DNA of 64,000 nt from Rhynchospora pubera (taxonomy: Eukaryota; Streptophyta; Magnoliopsida; Poales; Cyperaceae): contig CM051460.1 in the NCBI GenBank assembly GCA_028095005.1, forward strand, positions 63,899,676 to 63,963,675, read 5' to 3'. Position numbers and translations under genes: made by a program. Positions within the stretch are counted from its first letter, which is position 1; every line of letters starts with the position of its first letter. Shown here one piece after another: positions 12,035-23,176 of the stretch. The notes below the pieces were generated by a model. That model was not told the origin of the DNA. It made no database searches and saw nothing but the letters and a program-made list of their open reading frames with translations.

Positions 12035-12800
12035 GGGCCGTTTGTTTGTGACTTAGTGGGTGCATAACTTAAGTTATGCATCCTTAAGTCACCAAACACC
12101 TCTTACATAAGGTGCCTTAAGGGTGCATAATTTATTGCAGGTTGCATAAGTTATGCATTGGGCTCCTTTAATTTTTCTTTCAATAATACCCCTTAGAAAT
12201 AATTAATAATAATATTTAATAATTAACAAATAATTAATAAGAATTAATAAATAATAATATTTAATAAGTAAACAATAATTAATAAAAAAGCATAATTAAT
12301 AATAAAGATTAATTATTATAATTAATAATTAAATGATAGTAATTAATAATATTTAACAAGTAATATTAATTATTAACAATAACAATTTAATAATAATTAT
12401 TATTAATTACGAATACTTAATCAATATAATTTTTTTATTAAATAATTAATAATATTTATAATATTTAATTAAAAGTAATTATTAATATTTCATAATAATA
12501 ATGATTATTTATTATTATAATTAATAATTAATTTATAATAATAATAATTAATAATCAATAATAATTAGTTTTTAATAATATTTAATTATTATTAATACAT
12601 AATAATAATTAGTTCACAACATATTATTAATACATAATACTAATTCAAATTGAAGGGCATTTTAGTCTTTTGACATGAATATATGCATGCATTAAGTTAC
12701 TCATTGTTACTACACAACCAAACATATATTACATAACAGTACATAAGCACTCATGCATCCTTAACTTATGCAACTCCTTACTACACAAACAAACGCCCCC
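12035..12800. mobile_element. AT-rich MITE-like element
   Basis: The left end (GGGCCGTTTGTTTGTGACTT) and the reverse complement of the right end (GGGGGCGTTTGTTTGTGTAG) match imperfectly over about 45 bases, including TGCATAACTTAAG-like subterminal text. The interior of about 650 bp is almost pure A/T (TAATAATTAAT). No transposase and no clear target duplication. Superfamily uncertain. Confidence 0.6.
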
Positions 12801-12814
12801 TTGATTGTAACAAC

Positions 12815-13137
12815 TACGCTTGTCAAACGTCGATGGCGTAAGCGGAAATCAGTTGTTCTGTTTTGGTAATGGAACGAAAATGTTATTTCGTTTCCGTTCC
12901 GTTTCGTCAAACGAAACTGATTTATGTTCCGCTTAATGTTCTGTCTTTCATTTTCTATTGATTTCAACCCATTTCCGTCCATTTCTGTATTCTGTTTAAC
13001 GTTCCGTTCATTTTCTTTATTTCCGTTTCCGTTCCGTTTTTAGAAACGAAAATGATTTTCTATGTCGTTTAACGTTTCGTTTGGACGGAACGGAACGGAA
13101 CGAAAACATTCAAAACGGTACGAAATTGACAAGTATG
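12815..13137. mobile_element. hAT-type MITE, first of a tandem pair
   Basis: The ends TACGCTTGTCAA and CATACTTGTCAA (right end reversed) are 12-bp imperfect inverted repeats. They are flanked by GTAACAAC (12807-12814) and GTAATAAC (13138-13145). The interior is dense in TTCCGTTCCGTTTCG and its complement. The 8-bp duplication and TNNNCTTGTCAA ends fit a non-autonomous hAT element. Confidence 0.65.
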
Positions 13138-13145
13138 GTAATAAC

Positions 13146-14355
13146 TAGAGCTGTCAACGGAAGAGAAAATCACGTTATCGCGTGACGTTAAATCGTAACA
13201 TAACGAATAATGGAACTAAATTTCATTTCATTCATGAAACAAAATAGCAACGGTTGGAGGTAGTTTTATACATACGCTAATGAAATGATAAATAGAATGG
13301 TCTGTTTCGTTTGCGTTATTTTGTTTTCGCGTATAGTATTCTACGGGTGTAGATTAATAAGAATAGCAGAGAGGAAGGGGCGGAGGAAACAAGGGTTGAG
13401 TAAAGAGAAAACCCTACCTGGCTACCTCATCTACGCCGCTCATCTATCTCCTCCTTTTTTTTTCCTCTTTCTCTCGCATGATTCTCCGTTACTCTCAAAG
13501 TCTCAATCAATCTCACGTGTGTTCCCTCTTTCTCTCTTTCGCATGCTTGATTTCCTTCTCTCTCTCGCACTTTCGTCTCCGATAGCCCGACACCTCTTGA
13601 CGCAGACCGATCCTACTACTGTTGCACAACCGCTAGTGACTAGCACCACCCTGTTGCCACCCTCTTGCGTAGTCGAAAGGACCAGCACCACCCTCCACTA
13701 CGCGATGATGGTGATAGCAGTGACGACGTCGTAATCATCACTTGTGTGGAATATGGAAATCTAAGAGGAGATCTGGCGGAGCCCACACAACCGTGCTGAC
13801 GATGAAGATGGAGATTGACTGGAGGAGTAGAGAAGGAATTGTTTATGGGGTTGGATAAGGTCGAGATTTGACAATAGGATGAGGTTGTTTTTTCAAATGA
13901 TTTGGAAATTTTACAATTCAGTAGAGAAGGGGTTGTTTAATTAAACATGGAATGGACGATCTGATTAGGTGAGTTCTCTACACAATTTAGAGATGATTGT
14001 TCATTCATTTTTTATATTTTTTATGGTCGAGATGTAAATTAAATCACTATGTAATTTTTTTCATTCATAAATTTATGAATTGCTAGGATCATTTATGAAT
14101 TTCCTTGTTTTGTAACTGCTATTTATAAAAAAAATTCTTTGATTAAAAAGATGTGCATGTGGTACCGTATTTTTTTCTTGCTCAATCACATAAACGTTAA
14201 ATCGTTTACTTAAAACAAAACAATTAACAGAATCATTTTTTGTGCCGTATAATAAACGATTTGGTTAACGATTGTATGATATGTCTCGTATAATTAGACA
14301 AAATGCTAACGATCAGGGGTATTTCTATAATCGTTAGTCACGTTTGACAGCTCTA
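13146..14355. mobile_element. hAT-type non-autonomous element, second of the pair
   Basis: It has 12-bp inverted ends TAGAGCTGTCAA...TTGACAGCTCTA, flanked by GTAATAAC (13138-13145) and GTAACAAC (14356-14363), a 7 of 8 match typical of hAT insertion. At 1210 bp it is large for a MITE. Bases 13360-13870 are less AT-rich, with pyrimidine-rich runs and a 149-codon open frame (13285-13734), and may be a captured piece of a gene leader. I cannot identify a protein in it. Confidence 0.7.
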
Positions 14356-14465
14356 GTAACAACCCACCGTCTTTGGCCATCATTGACTATCTATTTTGAC
14401 CTTTGACCAGTCAATGGTCTTAACTTGATGTTGACCAAGATAAAAAACTATATTCGCATGAGTTG

Positions 14466-15680
14466 AACGGAGGAGATCCTCAATAAAAAGTTGTTTTCGT
14501 GGTCCTCCGATACCACGACAGTTCCATTCTAGTATAGTTATGATGAACTTGGGAGCGTCTCTGGACGTGCCTTCCTAACCCTTTTGGGTTTAAGTGGGTT
14601 TTTTTTTCTTCATGGCTCCGTTTGAATGAGGTGTGGAAAGAAAGAAAGAAGAAAATAAGTGAGAAGAAGTATTGAGAAATGTGTAACTTTGTGAAAAGTT
14701 TAGATTGTTTATAATAAATTTCTTCTCTTCTTTTTTTCTTCCTACACGGTATCCAAACGGAGCCCATGAAAAGAACTTGGTTCCTGTTCCATACTTTCAC
14801 AAGCAGGCCCCTTTTCAAGTTTTTGGTCTCTTTACGGATTTGGTCTCCAATTGTTAAAGCTTTTGTTTTTGTCTTGGCCGTCTTCTTACGGACTTGGATG
14901 GAGTTATGATTTCTGCTACTTTGATTGTTTTTGGTTTACCTTGAAACTGGAAGGAAATTGTGCTTATGTCACTAGGTTGTAGGTCAGTTTTGTTTTCTTG
15001 AGCAGTGTTGTTAGATAGCTCACCCACATCAGGCAACATATATAGGGTTTTTTTTTTATCATAAGATCTGAATGTAAATCACGCTGTTCAGCCTCAAAGC
15101 ACAACTATTTTGTCCTTTCTGGACAATCATAGTGATCATGAATGATCCATCCACATATTTTATAAATTTTTATAAACCGCATGCACTATTACCTCACCAA
15201 GATCTGGATGGTTAATAGGCAGTTCTTCAAAAAGTGGTTGATCAATTTTGATGCGCAGTTTCTAACTATAATAACTCTTCCCCACATTTATAATTGTGCG
15301 TACATCTGATAAAGGGTCACCTAATGATGTGGAAAGTGTATGAAAACTTGAAGTTGGTTATGAAGTCATGGGGAACATTGTGTAATTAATTGAACCCATA
15401 CCTCCATTTTGCCAACCTTTCTGTTTTGTAAATCAGATTAATTCCTTCTCAAGTCTTTTGAGAACCACTGGATCACCTATCATATATTAAACTCCCTTGT
15501 CTAAGACCTTGAAAAGATCTTCATGTGTGAGGAATTGTGCTAGAAAGATATTATGCACGACTGTTTCAATAATAGTTGTGGAAGAGTGAACCCTCCATGC
15601 CTCAATCATTGACATGCGCAGTTTAGCAACATCAACCATTTTCCAGTTACTACATGAAGAAAAGGGCCTTTATCGTAAAT
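14466..15680 (-). pseudogene. LINE fragment: ORF1-like part and start of the endonuclease
   Basis: Read on the minus strand, 14466-14545 encodes ITILEWNCRGIGGPRKQ followed by LFIEDLL, the hallmark N-terminus of a plant L1-type AP endonuclease. Upstream on that strand (14850-15680) lies broken coding sequence (FLAQFLTHEDLFKVLDKG) resembling the DUF4283-type ORF1 of plant LINEs, with several stops. A 151-bp MITE interrupts it at 14614-14764. The fragment stops shortly after the endonuclease start, so the 3' part (reverse transcriptase) is missing. That is unlike the usual 5' truncation of LINEs. The ORF1 assignment is weaker than the endonuclease one. Confidence 0.6.
14614..14764. mobile_element. 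PIF/Harbinger-like MITE, copy 1
   Basis: Inverted ends GGCTCCGTTTGAATG and ATCCAAACGGAGCC, with a 3-bp direct repeat CAT on both sides (14611-14613 and 14765-14767). The internal core GTTTATAATAAATTT is shared with the copies at 16231 and 54159, and in reverse with those at 28262 and 29979. Confidence 0.75.
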
Positions 15681-16110
15681 GAAGAATTAATTATTTATAA
15701 AAATTAATAATAGTTAATGATTAATAATAAATGATATAATTAATAATTAAGAATGAAATTATTAATATTAATTAGAAATGAATAATCAATAATAATTAAT
15801 TCAAATAAATGATTTAATAATTTTAATAATAAGTAATAGGTAATAAATAAATAATTATAATAATTAATAACTAATGATATTTATTAATTAATAATAATTG
15901 TATAAATTTAAATATTCTTTAATATAAAAATAATAATAATAATAATCATAATAATAATTAATAATAGTTTTTCCAATAATGATAATAATAATTAATAATT
16001 TTATACTTTTATAATTGATAATTAATAAAATTTTTTATTAAAATTAATTATTATTAATAAGTAATAAATACTAATTAATAACATTTAATAATAATTATAG
16101 CACTAATAGT
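15660..16110. repeat. AT-rich low-complexity tract
   Basis: Consists mainly of TTAATAATTAATAA-type sequence, similar in style to the interior of the element at 12035. No coding or terminal signals found. Confidence 0.6.
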
Positions 16111-16230
16111 TACTATAACCTTAAAAGTACTAACCTCACGAGACCACACCAAATCACATTCAGTAACCTTAGACTAGCATTAACCCCACTCAATCACTAT
16201 CCCACCATTCTACCCCTCTAACACCTTTTT

Positions 16231-16387
16231 GGGGCCGTTTGGATCGCTTAGGAATAGGAGAAATTTCCTATTCCTAGGCATAAAGTATTGGAAATTGTGT
16301 AATTTTGTGAAGAATTTGGATTGTTTATAATAAATTTATGCCTAGGAATAGGAAATTCCCCAAATTCCCACTTGATTCAAACTGTCC
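16231..16387. mobile_element. PIF/Harbinger-like MITE, copy 2
   Basis: The left end GGCCGTTTGGATCGCTTAGG and the reversed right end GGACAGTTTGAATCAAGTGG are imperfect inverted repeats. The core GGATTGTTTATAATAAATTT matches the family. The target duplication is not clear. Confidence 0.6.
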
Positions 16388-16570
16388 AAAAAAATACTAA
16401 CCTTAGACCACTAATCCTACTTTGCAAATTGCATCCTTTGATAATTCAAAAAAAAAAAAAGACGCTCGCTCGTGAAAATTGCCGCACAGTCGCACAGATT
16501 GATTGATATTGATTGACATTAATTTCTTTCGCTCATCAGAGTTAGCATACTCAAAATTAATATAAACTAG

Positions 16571-18360
16571 CTAAAGCATCGCGCTTCGCGCGATGAAAGT
16601 TTAAATTAACATATACTTGTAGTCCTTCACTGAGGTGATATTTAAAAAGATATATTTAATAATATATATATTACAGTTCAAGCCATACCAAAGGAAAAAA
16701 TAAGTCTATAATCATTTATTTTGGTAGTCCTTCCCAAGGACGAATGATCAATCTTAATTTTGTACGAATTTTATTCAAAGATTAAGATTATACGGTCAAA
16801 TAAAAATTTTTACGGCTTGAGCCACCGTGCTATTATTGCACAACACAGTTTTAAATCTCAAATATTTAATAATACCACTCAAGACATCATCTACTTTATT
16901 TTTGCCATCTTACATCGTTTTCTAGCAAAGTACATGTAAATAAATCAAATCGAAAGTCATCAAATTAATTGTGTTCATCTAATATTGCTAGTTTGATGAT
17001 GTCTTCAAACTTTTATCTTTTTTCTAGTTTGACATCACTATGCTCCTGATGACCAAAGCCAGTAACCCAATGTATCTTGCTATAATTTCTTTATCCATAC
17101 GGATTTTCAATGGAGCTTTTGCTACAATTTATTTTAAAAAAAAGAAAAAAAACTCACACGGTTAAAGAGCTAAAAACATACACGACGTAGTATTGCAAAA
17201 ATATTTCTTTTAAGAGTATAGCTCATCAATCCTTTGAAAATACAACCACAATTATGATATATGAAACGCATAACATTACACCTTATAAGACACAATCTGT
17301 AATCAAAATCACATAAAATAAACAAAGTTAAAGCAAAAATAAATTCACAAGATATTGAATTATTGAGATGATTATTTGAGTTGCCTAATCAGCTTAGAAA
17401 ATTAAATCTACTGCAGTTTCATAATTTAGTCCAGCAATATTAAGCAAAGAATTATGATAAAAAAAGAACTAAAGTAATAACATGACTGATCAAACCATAA
17501 TCTCTTAGCTCCAATACTAATGTCAGGCACAAAGCAAAAACGACTACCAGAACAGGACCTAATTGTAAGCACAATAAAAAGGATCAGATTAAATGAAACT
17601 TACCTTAAACAGGACATGAGGAAGAAACAATTCAATATTGTTCTTGAAACCATAACCAAAAAAAAAAATTATACATTCTAAAACATGTATATTGGCTGAA
17701 CTATTTATAGATTGAAATAATGATGCATAGCAATTAAGGGCAAAATCAACCATAAAATAATAATCACCTGAACACAACTTTGCATTACAAATAATATTTT
17801 TCAAGGCTAAAAATATTTCCAAATTATGTGAAATTTTTTCTGGCTTCTCAAGAGTGCTTGACCTTGATTGTTTCCAAAATTTTAATGTCAAGTTCTTCTG
17901 AAGTTTAAAAAAGAATCATATGTTATATTTAAAATATAAAGAACTGATAGCACTTAATATTTTCACTGAAATTGGATCAGCAACTCGTTTCCTATTTTTA
18001 TAGCTATCAGCAAGCTAAAATCTTTTTATGTATCAGCAATCATTTTTTCAGTAGTATATTATATTTGTGCCAAAGTCTCTGAGTAATCCACACTGTAACC
18101 CTTTAATCCTAATTTGTAACAAAATGGATGAGATGAAATAAAAACTGCAAGCAGGAAAGAGAAGAAAGCAAATAGAACAACAGTCTAATATTCTGAACTC
18201 ATCATGCAACAGCCTTGATTAAACACTTCCTCATCCCTAATTTGTTTCAGCATTGTAATTTTTATTTAACAGAGGTCTTATTGGACTTTCATTGACTATA
18301 TATAAGATGTGACCTGAAGCTGCACCAGTGAGATCGAACTTTTTTTAAAACCAAATTGAT
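16571..18360. other. 3' half of Helitron 1, no recognisable gene
   Basis: AT-rich sequence without a coding series I can identify. Open frames are short and isolated. Confidence 0.45.
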
Positions 18361-18734
18361 GCAAATTATAGAAAGGAAATACTTACTCGATGGCTTCTTA
18401 GAAGAATGCGCGTGAATTTGATGCATCCATGGTGCTGTAATGTAAAAGAACCTCTGGAGGCTTGAACCAACTCATTTGAGAACCTTGTATTTGGAGGCTT
18501 AAACCAATTGAGCATTTGAGCAGTCATGTTGCTGGACAGTCCCATTGTGGCCTCTTGGCAAAGCACTGTCAGCATCCATAAATGAAGATGAAATTACTGT
18601 TAATTTGAAGTTTTTGACCAAAATCTAATTCAGGACCAGAGAAATCCATAATTATTGGTCAATTAACTTGGTTCAAATAACCTACTTGTTTTGCGCATTA
18701 ATCATATTGGTCCAAAATAATATTTTTCATGTGC

Positions 18735-19749
18735 TTAAAATAAGACATAAATAATTGTTTTCTAAGCCATATCTAATAAATAAGACAAAATCACCAGCTC
18801 TGAGTCATTTTGCACCAACAAAGAGGCTCCAACCAGTTGTCAGAAGATGCCTCTTTAGTAGTCCTGGATTTAATAATCAGCATTTGTTAGAAATGAGGAG
18901 GATAATTTGTTGCATAAAATCACAAAATCTAGGACCATTTTTTTAGATGGACAATGAAGAACCATATACCACGATAAATGTGACGAAATGTCCAGACATT
19001 ATCATGCAAATCTCTTACAATAAGCTCCTGATTTGGCAGTTGCATGGAATAATCCTAAAAAAAACATAATTGTAAAAGATACTATATATCAGGAATAATT
19101 TGTCATTTTTTTATGTTTTGTGCCATCTTATTTATGGCTTTATGTGGATATTGAGTTACTCTTTTCCAAAAACTTCACTAATTAATCCATCATTTCCATC
19201 TTTAAGGGAGATTTGGTAAAACCCAAAAATTGCAAGTTGATATATCTAGACCTTTGTTGCATACAGCTTAAGGGGTTGATGCATGTTACACAGAAAGTTG
19301 AGTGGTTTATGTTCTCTTCCATACTTAGGGAGTTTCTGTGGCTATATTTATTTTTAGTTAAGCTTTTAGTCAGGGTATGAAAAAGATTGACAACCTTTCT
19401 TTCAAGTGAGAGTAAAAATTATTTTTTAATTTGGATTTGAAATATTACCAATTAAAGAAATAGCTTTTCTACTGCTCATCGGGGAACTGAGAAGACACCA
19501 TGTGTACTGGTGTCACTTGCTGTTAAATTCTCGCAAAAGTAATATGTTGGGTGTTTGCTTTTTGCATGCCCAAAATTTGGTATTGGTAAACTTTCGTTTT
19601 CCTAAAACGTAGAGGATACATTGGCATGATTACAAATTGAATTTAAATTTGTAAATTTAAAATACAAAAAGGAAAAAGTTTAAATTGCTTACTGAATTGA
19701 CTGGTTGAAGTGTCATTTCTTTATAGATCTCATCTGTTTCCTTGTCAGC
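18735..19749 (-). pseudogene. Captured auxin response factor (ARF) exons
   Basis: Three exon-like pieces in ARF order on the minus strand. 19749-19693 encodes ADKETDEIYKEMTLQPVNS and ends at a GTAAGC donor. 19054-18970 begins after a TTTTAG acceptor and encodes DYSMQLPNQELIVRDLHDNV, then WTFRHIYRG. 18863 to about 18740 encodes KRHLLTTGWSLFVGAK, a stop (TGA, 18807-18805), then LRAGDFVLFIR. These match the segment before, and the second half of, the B3 DNA-binding domain of plant ARF transcription factors. The first half of B3 is missing. The in-frame stop and missing exons make it a dead fragment. Bases 18366-18600 may be a further ARF exon; I could not confirm it. Confidence 0.8.
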
Positions 19750-19759
19750 CTGTGTATTA

Positions 19760-21271
19760 ATCCAATTAAAAATGCACATTATAACTATTAAGTCAGATAG
19801 CATGCCAGCCCAGGGCACAAGTACACCGAATTCATACCAAATAGACAGCATAAGGATTAGTCCATGTCATGCTAAATTAAGATTTTTTTTTTGGGATATT
19901 CTACATCAAAAGAACCATCATAAATAAACAGGCCTGCCTCTGGCAAGCTATGAAAGATGAAGGAACATGAGAAATGATTTGCCTCAATAGTGACACTAAC
20001 CCTCCATAATGAAATTAAAACAACACATTTAATGAAAATCAGCTGCAAAAAATGAAACTAACCTTGAAACATACTCAAATTCACTGGATCATGCTTTATT
20101 TCACCCTTTGTGTGCACCTACACAGAGCATAGAGGGAACGAAAATAACAAAAATTTTTAAGAGAAGAAAACATAGAAACTGCTAAAATCTAATTCGTAAG
20201 CTATATAATTCAGTTCAAAAGAAGAAAAAACATAAAATGCAAAAAATTTTATTAACATTTTAGAATGATTTAGTAAGCTAATTCAGTTGAGAGAAAGAGG
20301 GGTGACCTGATAAGGATCTCCTCCAAGCTGAGATGGTTAAAATCTACAACGCTTGATCGGCAGAAACAGAGACAGTGGCACGATCGAGCAACCGGCAACC
20401 CCTTCTGATTTTTTAGGCCAATCAACTTGTCGAATTCTATCAATTTCAGAAACCCATTTGAAACGGAAGGCAAACAACTGTGCAACAAAATCGGAGAAAA
20501 AATCCTCACTACAAGGCAAAAAAAAAAAGAAAAGGTATGAAGCAGAAGTCACGCAACTAAGCAAGGGTTGAGAAGATAAGATAGCAGCTGTCTACCTGCA
20601 CAACGTCCCAGTACGATAACGACTGAAAGGCTGAGAAGCCTCAAATTTCCAACCTCCAAGGCATAGAAGGAGAAGGATAAGAAAGAATCAGGCCAAAATG
20701 GAGCACATCGTAGAAAAAATCGTAAAGAATAACTCAGATTTGAAAACATGCGAGGAAGAGAAAGAAAAGAATGAGAACTGGGAATGGCCAAGAAGGGCAT
20801 TCGCCTGGACTAAAAAGGAAGAAAGCGAGACGAAGCAGGAGATGCAAAGCTAGGGTTTCCTCGTCTGACACAAAGCTAGGGTTTACTCGTCCGCCAGAAA
20901 ATTGAGGAGAGAGAGGAGAGACTGGAGAATGTGAGAAGACACTACACTCTAGGCTATTCCATAGCACGCACAAAGGTAACGCCCCCAGCCGTACGCATCG
21001 GAATGACGAGGCTCCGTCCGGAAAAGGGATGGGCTAGATCAGATACGGCAAGAAATGAGAAGGGCAGGGATGCACGAAGAACAAAAGGTAGGAACGCACA
21101 GAAGCAACAAAGAGACGGAACAGAAAAGCCGAAGGAGCAGGCGCAGGACAGAGAGAGCGGAGACGGACGAACCAGATTCAATCCATCGTGAGCGGAACAG
21201 TAAGCCAGACCGTTGCGATTCGATTTCTTTCTACAGTAAAATGAAGCTTTGAAATTGAATACTTATAATAA
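19760..21271. other. 5' half of Helitron 1, unidentified genic-looking DNA
   Basis: From about 20270 the base composition rises in G/C and several open frames overlap on both strands, as in captured promoter, leader or first-exon sequence. It may belong to the donor of the ARF exons. No protein is recognised. Confidence 0.4.
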
Positions 21272-21677
21272 TTAGGTGATATATGAAAGCATTTGGTTAA
21301 CAGAGGTTGTTCTATGGGGGGGTCCGAACTCGAGAAAGTTTTGCTAGGGTTTGGTTCAAAAGTTTGCTAGCACAAGCAATGGCGACGCACAAACTGTAGA
21401 GACAAAGCGAGAAGGGTAATTTCAAACATCGATTTTTTTTCTTTTAAATAATATTTAAAATAATAAATAAGGGTAAATATATAAAAGTTACAACATTAGA
21501 AGGGTATATATCCGAATTAAAAGAATCGAGGGACATATTTCCAACAAGAGAAAATCAGAGGGGTGTGAAACTGATTTTTTCACAATTATATGGTAATTTG
21601 GTAAAATGTTCTTTCCTTTTTCGTCATGGCCATATAATAGGAAAGAAAATATAAAATGATTTGTTATCTAGCCTAGC

Positions 21678-21684
21678 TATATAA
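21678..21684 (+). promoter_or_regulatory. TATA box of copy A
   Basis: TATATAA in the block GCCTAGCTATATAAATGG, conserved at 42474-42480 in copy B. It lies about 0.7 kb before the ATG, with a probable intron in the leader ending TTGCAG just before the start codon. Confidence 0.5.
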
Positions 21685-22489
21685 ATGGATATGCGATATC
21701 CTTGTAATTAAGAACGAAACGTTTCTGATAATCAAGGAAATAATTTCAATCGGTTAGTTATTGCTCTTGTCTCTTAATTTTCTGGTTCGAAATCCTGATT
21801 GTGAATTACAAATTTACAATAGCTACCTCACGAAGAAGTAAGATTTTGATCTGTTTGACAGCTTCTGTCAACTTAAAAAAAAAAAAAATTCTCATCTGTT
21901 TACCTCTCTCACTCTTTCAATTCGATTATTTTGATTTTGTTGTGCTCTTGACCTGATTTTGCTCCAACTTGTCTATTTCTAAGAACAAAAGTGTTCAAGG
22001 AATTATTAGCAATTGCTTCTTCCTTTCTTTTAATTTGCATATTACTGACATGTGCTCATACAATTAATTTTTATATTTTTATTCACATCTACAGATCACG
22101 TTCTTTTGTATCTGAATCGGATTCAAAAAAATTGTATATATTTGTTATAGCTAGGTAGATGACAAATTGAGGTTGTTTTGACAAACAAAATTAAAAAAAA
22201 TTAATAAACTGGGTCGTAGTAATTGAGGAATTAACTGCTTCTTAATACTCCAAAAGCAAAAATAGTTTAGAAATTAAAGGACCGTACCTGTGAATGGATG
22301 AGTATAGGATATATATGTCAAGCATTCTTTAATTGCTGATTAATATTAATATTTTGAATTTTAAATTGCAGCAGATAGCATGTCAAGCATTGTGCAACAA
22401 TTCTCACGGAAAAGGAAGGAAGAGTATGAAGAGAGACTCTCAGGCTCAGCTAAAAGGTCTGATCATATCTTGGAAGAGTTTGATGAGAG

Positions 22490-22728
22490 TAGGGGTGTCA
22501 ACAGAACAGTTTTTGACGTTATGCCGTTTCGTTTATATTAAATGGAACGGTTTGTGGAATGAAATTTCATATCGTTTTCTAAATGAAACGGTATGTGGCA
22601 CAGTTGGTTATAACGTTTCGACCGTTTCAATCCCATTTCAAACTTTTTTATGTGTAATTTCTAAAGTGGAACGGTTGATGGTACAGAAATCTGTTTCTTT
22701 TAATAAACAGAACGGTAAATGGCATATA
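22490..22728. mobile_element. hAT-type MITE fragment in copy A exon 1
   Basis: Copy A departs from copy B exactly at TAGGGGTGTCAAC, a typical hAT-type end. The two rejoin near 22728, inside what is intron 1 of copy B. The interior repeats AACGG/CCGTTTC words like the elements at 12815 and 55010. The right terminus is missing and about 125 bases of the host gene are gone, so insertion was accompanied or followed by deletion. The coding frame now runs into the element and stops. Confidence 0.65.
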
Positions 22729-23176
22729 TAATATAAGAGATCCTTTTATATTTTGGATTGGAGCTTTGTGATTATTTTCCTTATTTTTCAGATGATGAAT
22801 TAGGACAAGTGAAACATGCTCTTAATTAAAAGAGATGCCACCGACCAGATTGGAGTATCCGTTCTATATATTTTCTTGAACGTTGTTTGAGTGAAAAGTT
22901 GTCGTATCTACGTCAATTAGTAGTTACAGAAGATGTTATATTGACTGCTGATACGATGCGATGTCTCCTTGTTCGCGAGCACGGAACTGACAAACGGATC
23001 CCTAATCAGGTATGCTTGTAATGTTTTTAGCAATCCTCAAAGTGCTGATAAGATGATGAAAATTCGGTATTTCTCAATATTTTCTAATTTTTTTCGGGTA
23101 CTTTGTCTCCAAATAGCAGATATTGTCGTTTCAATGTTACCGGAATTTTCCATATCCGGTCTGGTATTAAAAACAA

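Larger units (their letters stand above)
16567..21271 (-). mobile_element. Helitron 1 (non-autonomous, 4.7 kb)
   Basis: Present in copy A and absent from copy B: the empty site ATATAAATTAGGTG (42058-42073 area) is split between A and T. The element lies in reverse. Its 3' end reads CTAG at 16567-16570 next to a hairpin (CATCGCGCTTCGCGCGATG at 16578). Its 5' end is at 21271, where the expected TC has become TT. The last 25 bases resemble the 5' end of Helitron 2 (TTCAATTTCAAA). It carries no Rep/helicase gene but holds captured ARF exons on the same strand. Confidence 0.85.

Noticed and set aside
13285..13734. 149-codon frame as a protein-coding gene
   Set aside because: Lies within a hAT-type element, is rich in Leu/Ser from pyrimidine runs and has no recognisable domain or splice context.
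16578..16596. GC-rich hairpin as a terminator or CRISPR-like repeat
   Set aside because: It is next to CTAG at the border of a 4.7-kb insertion missing in copy B, and recurs at two more insertions. It is the Helitron terminal hairpin. No spacer array exists.
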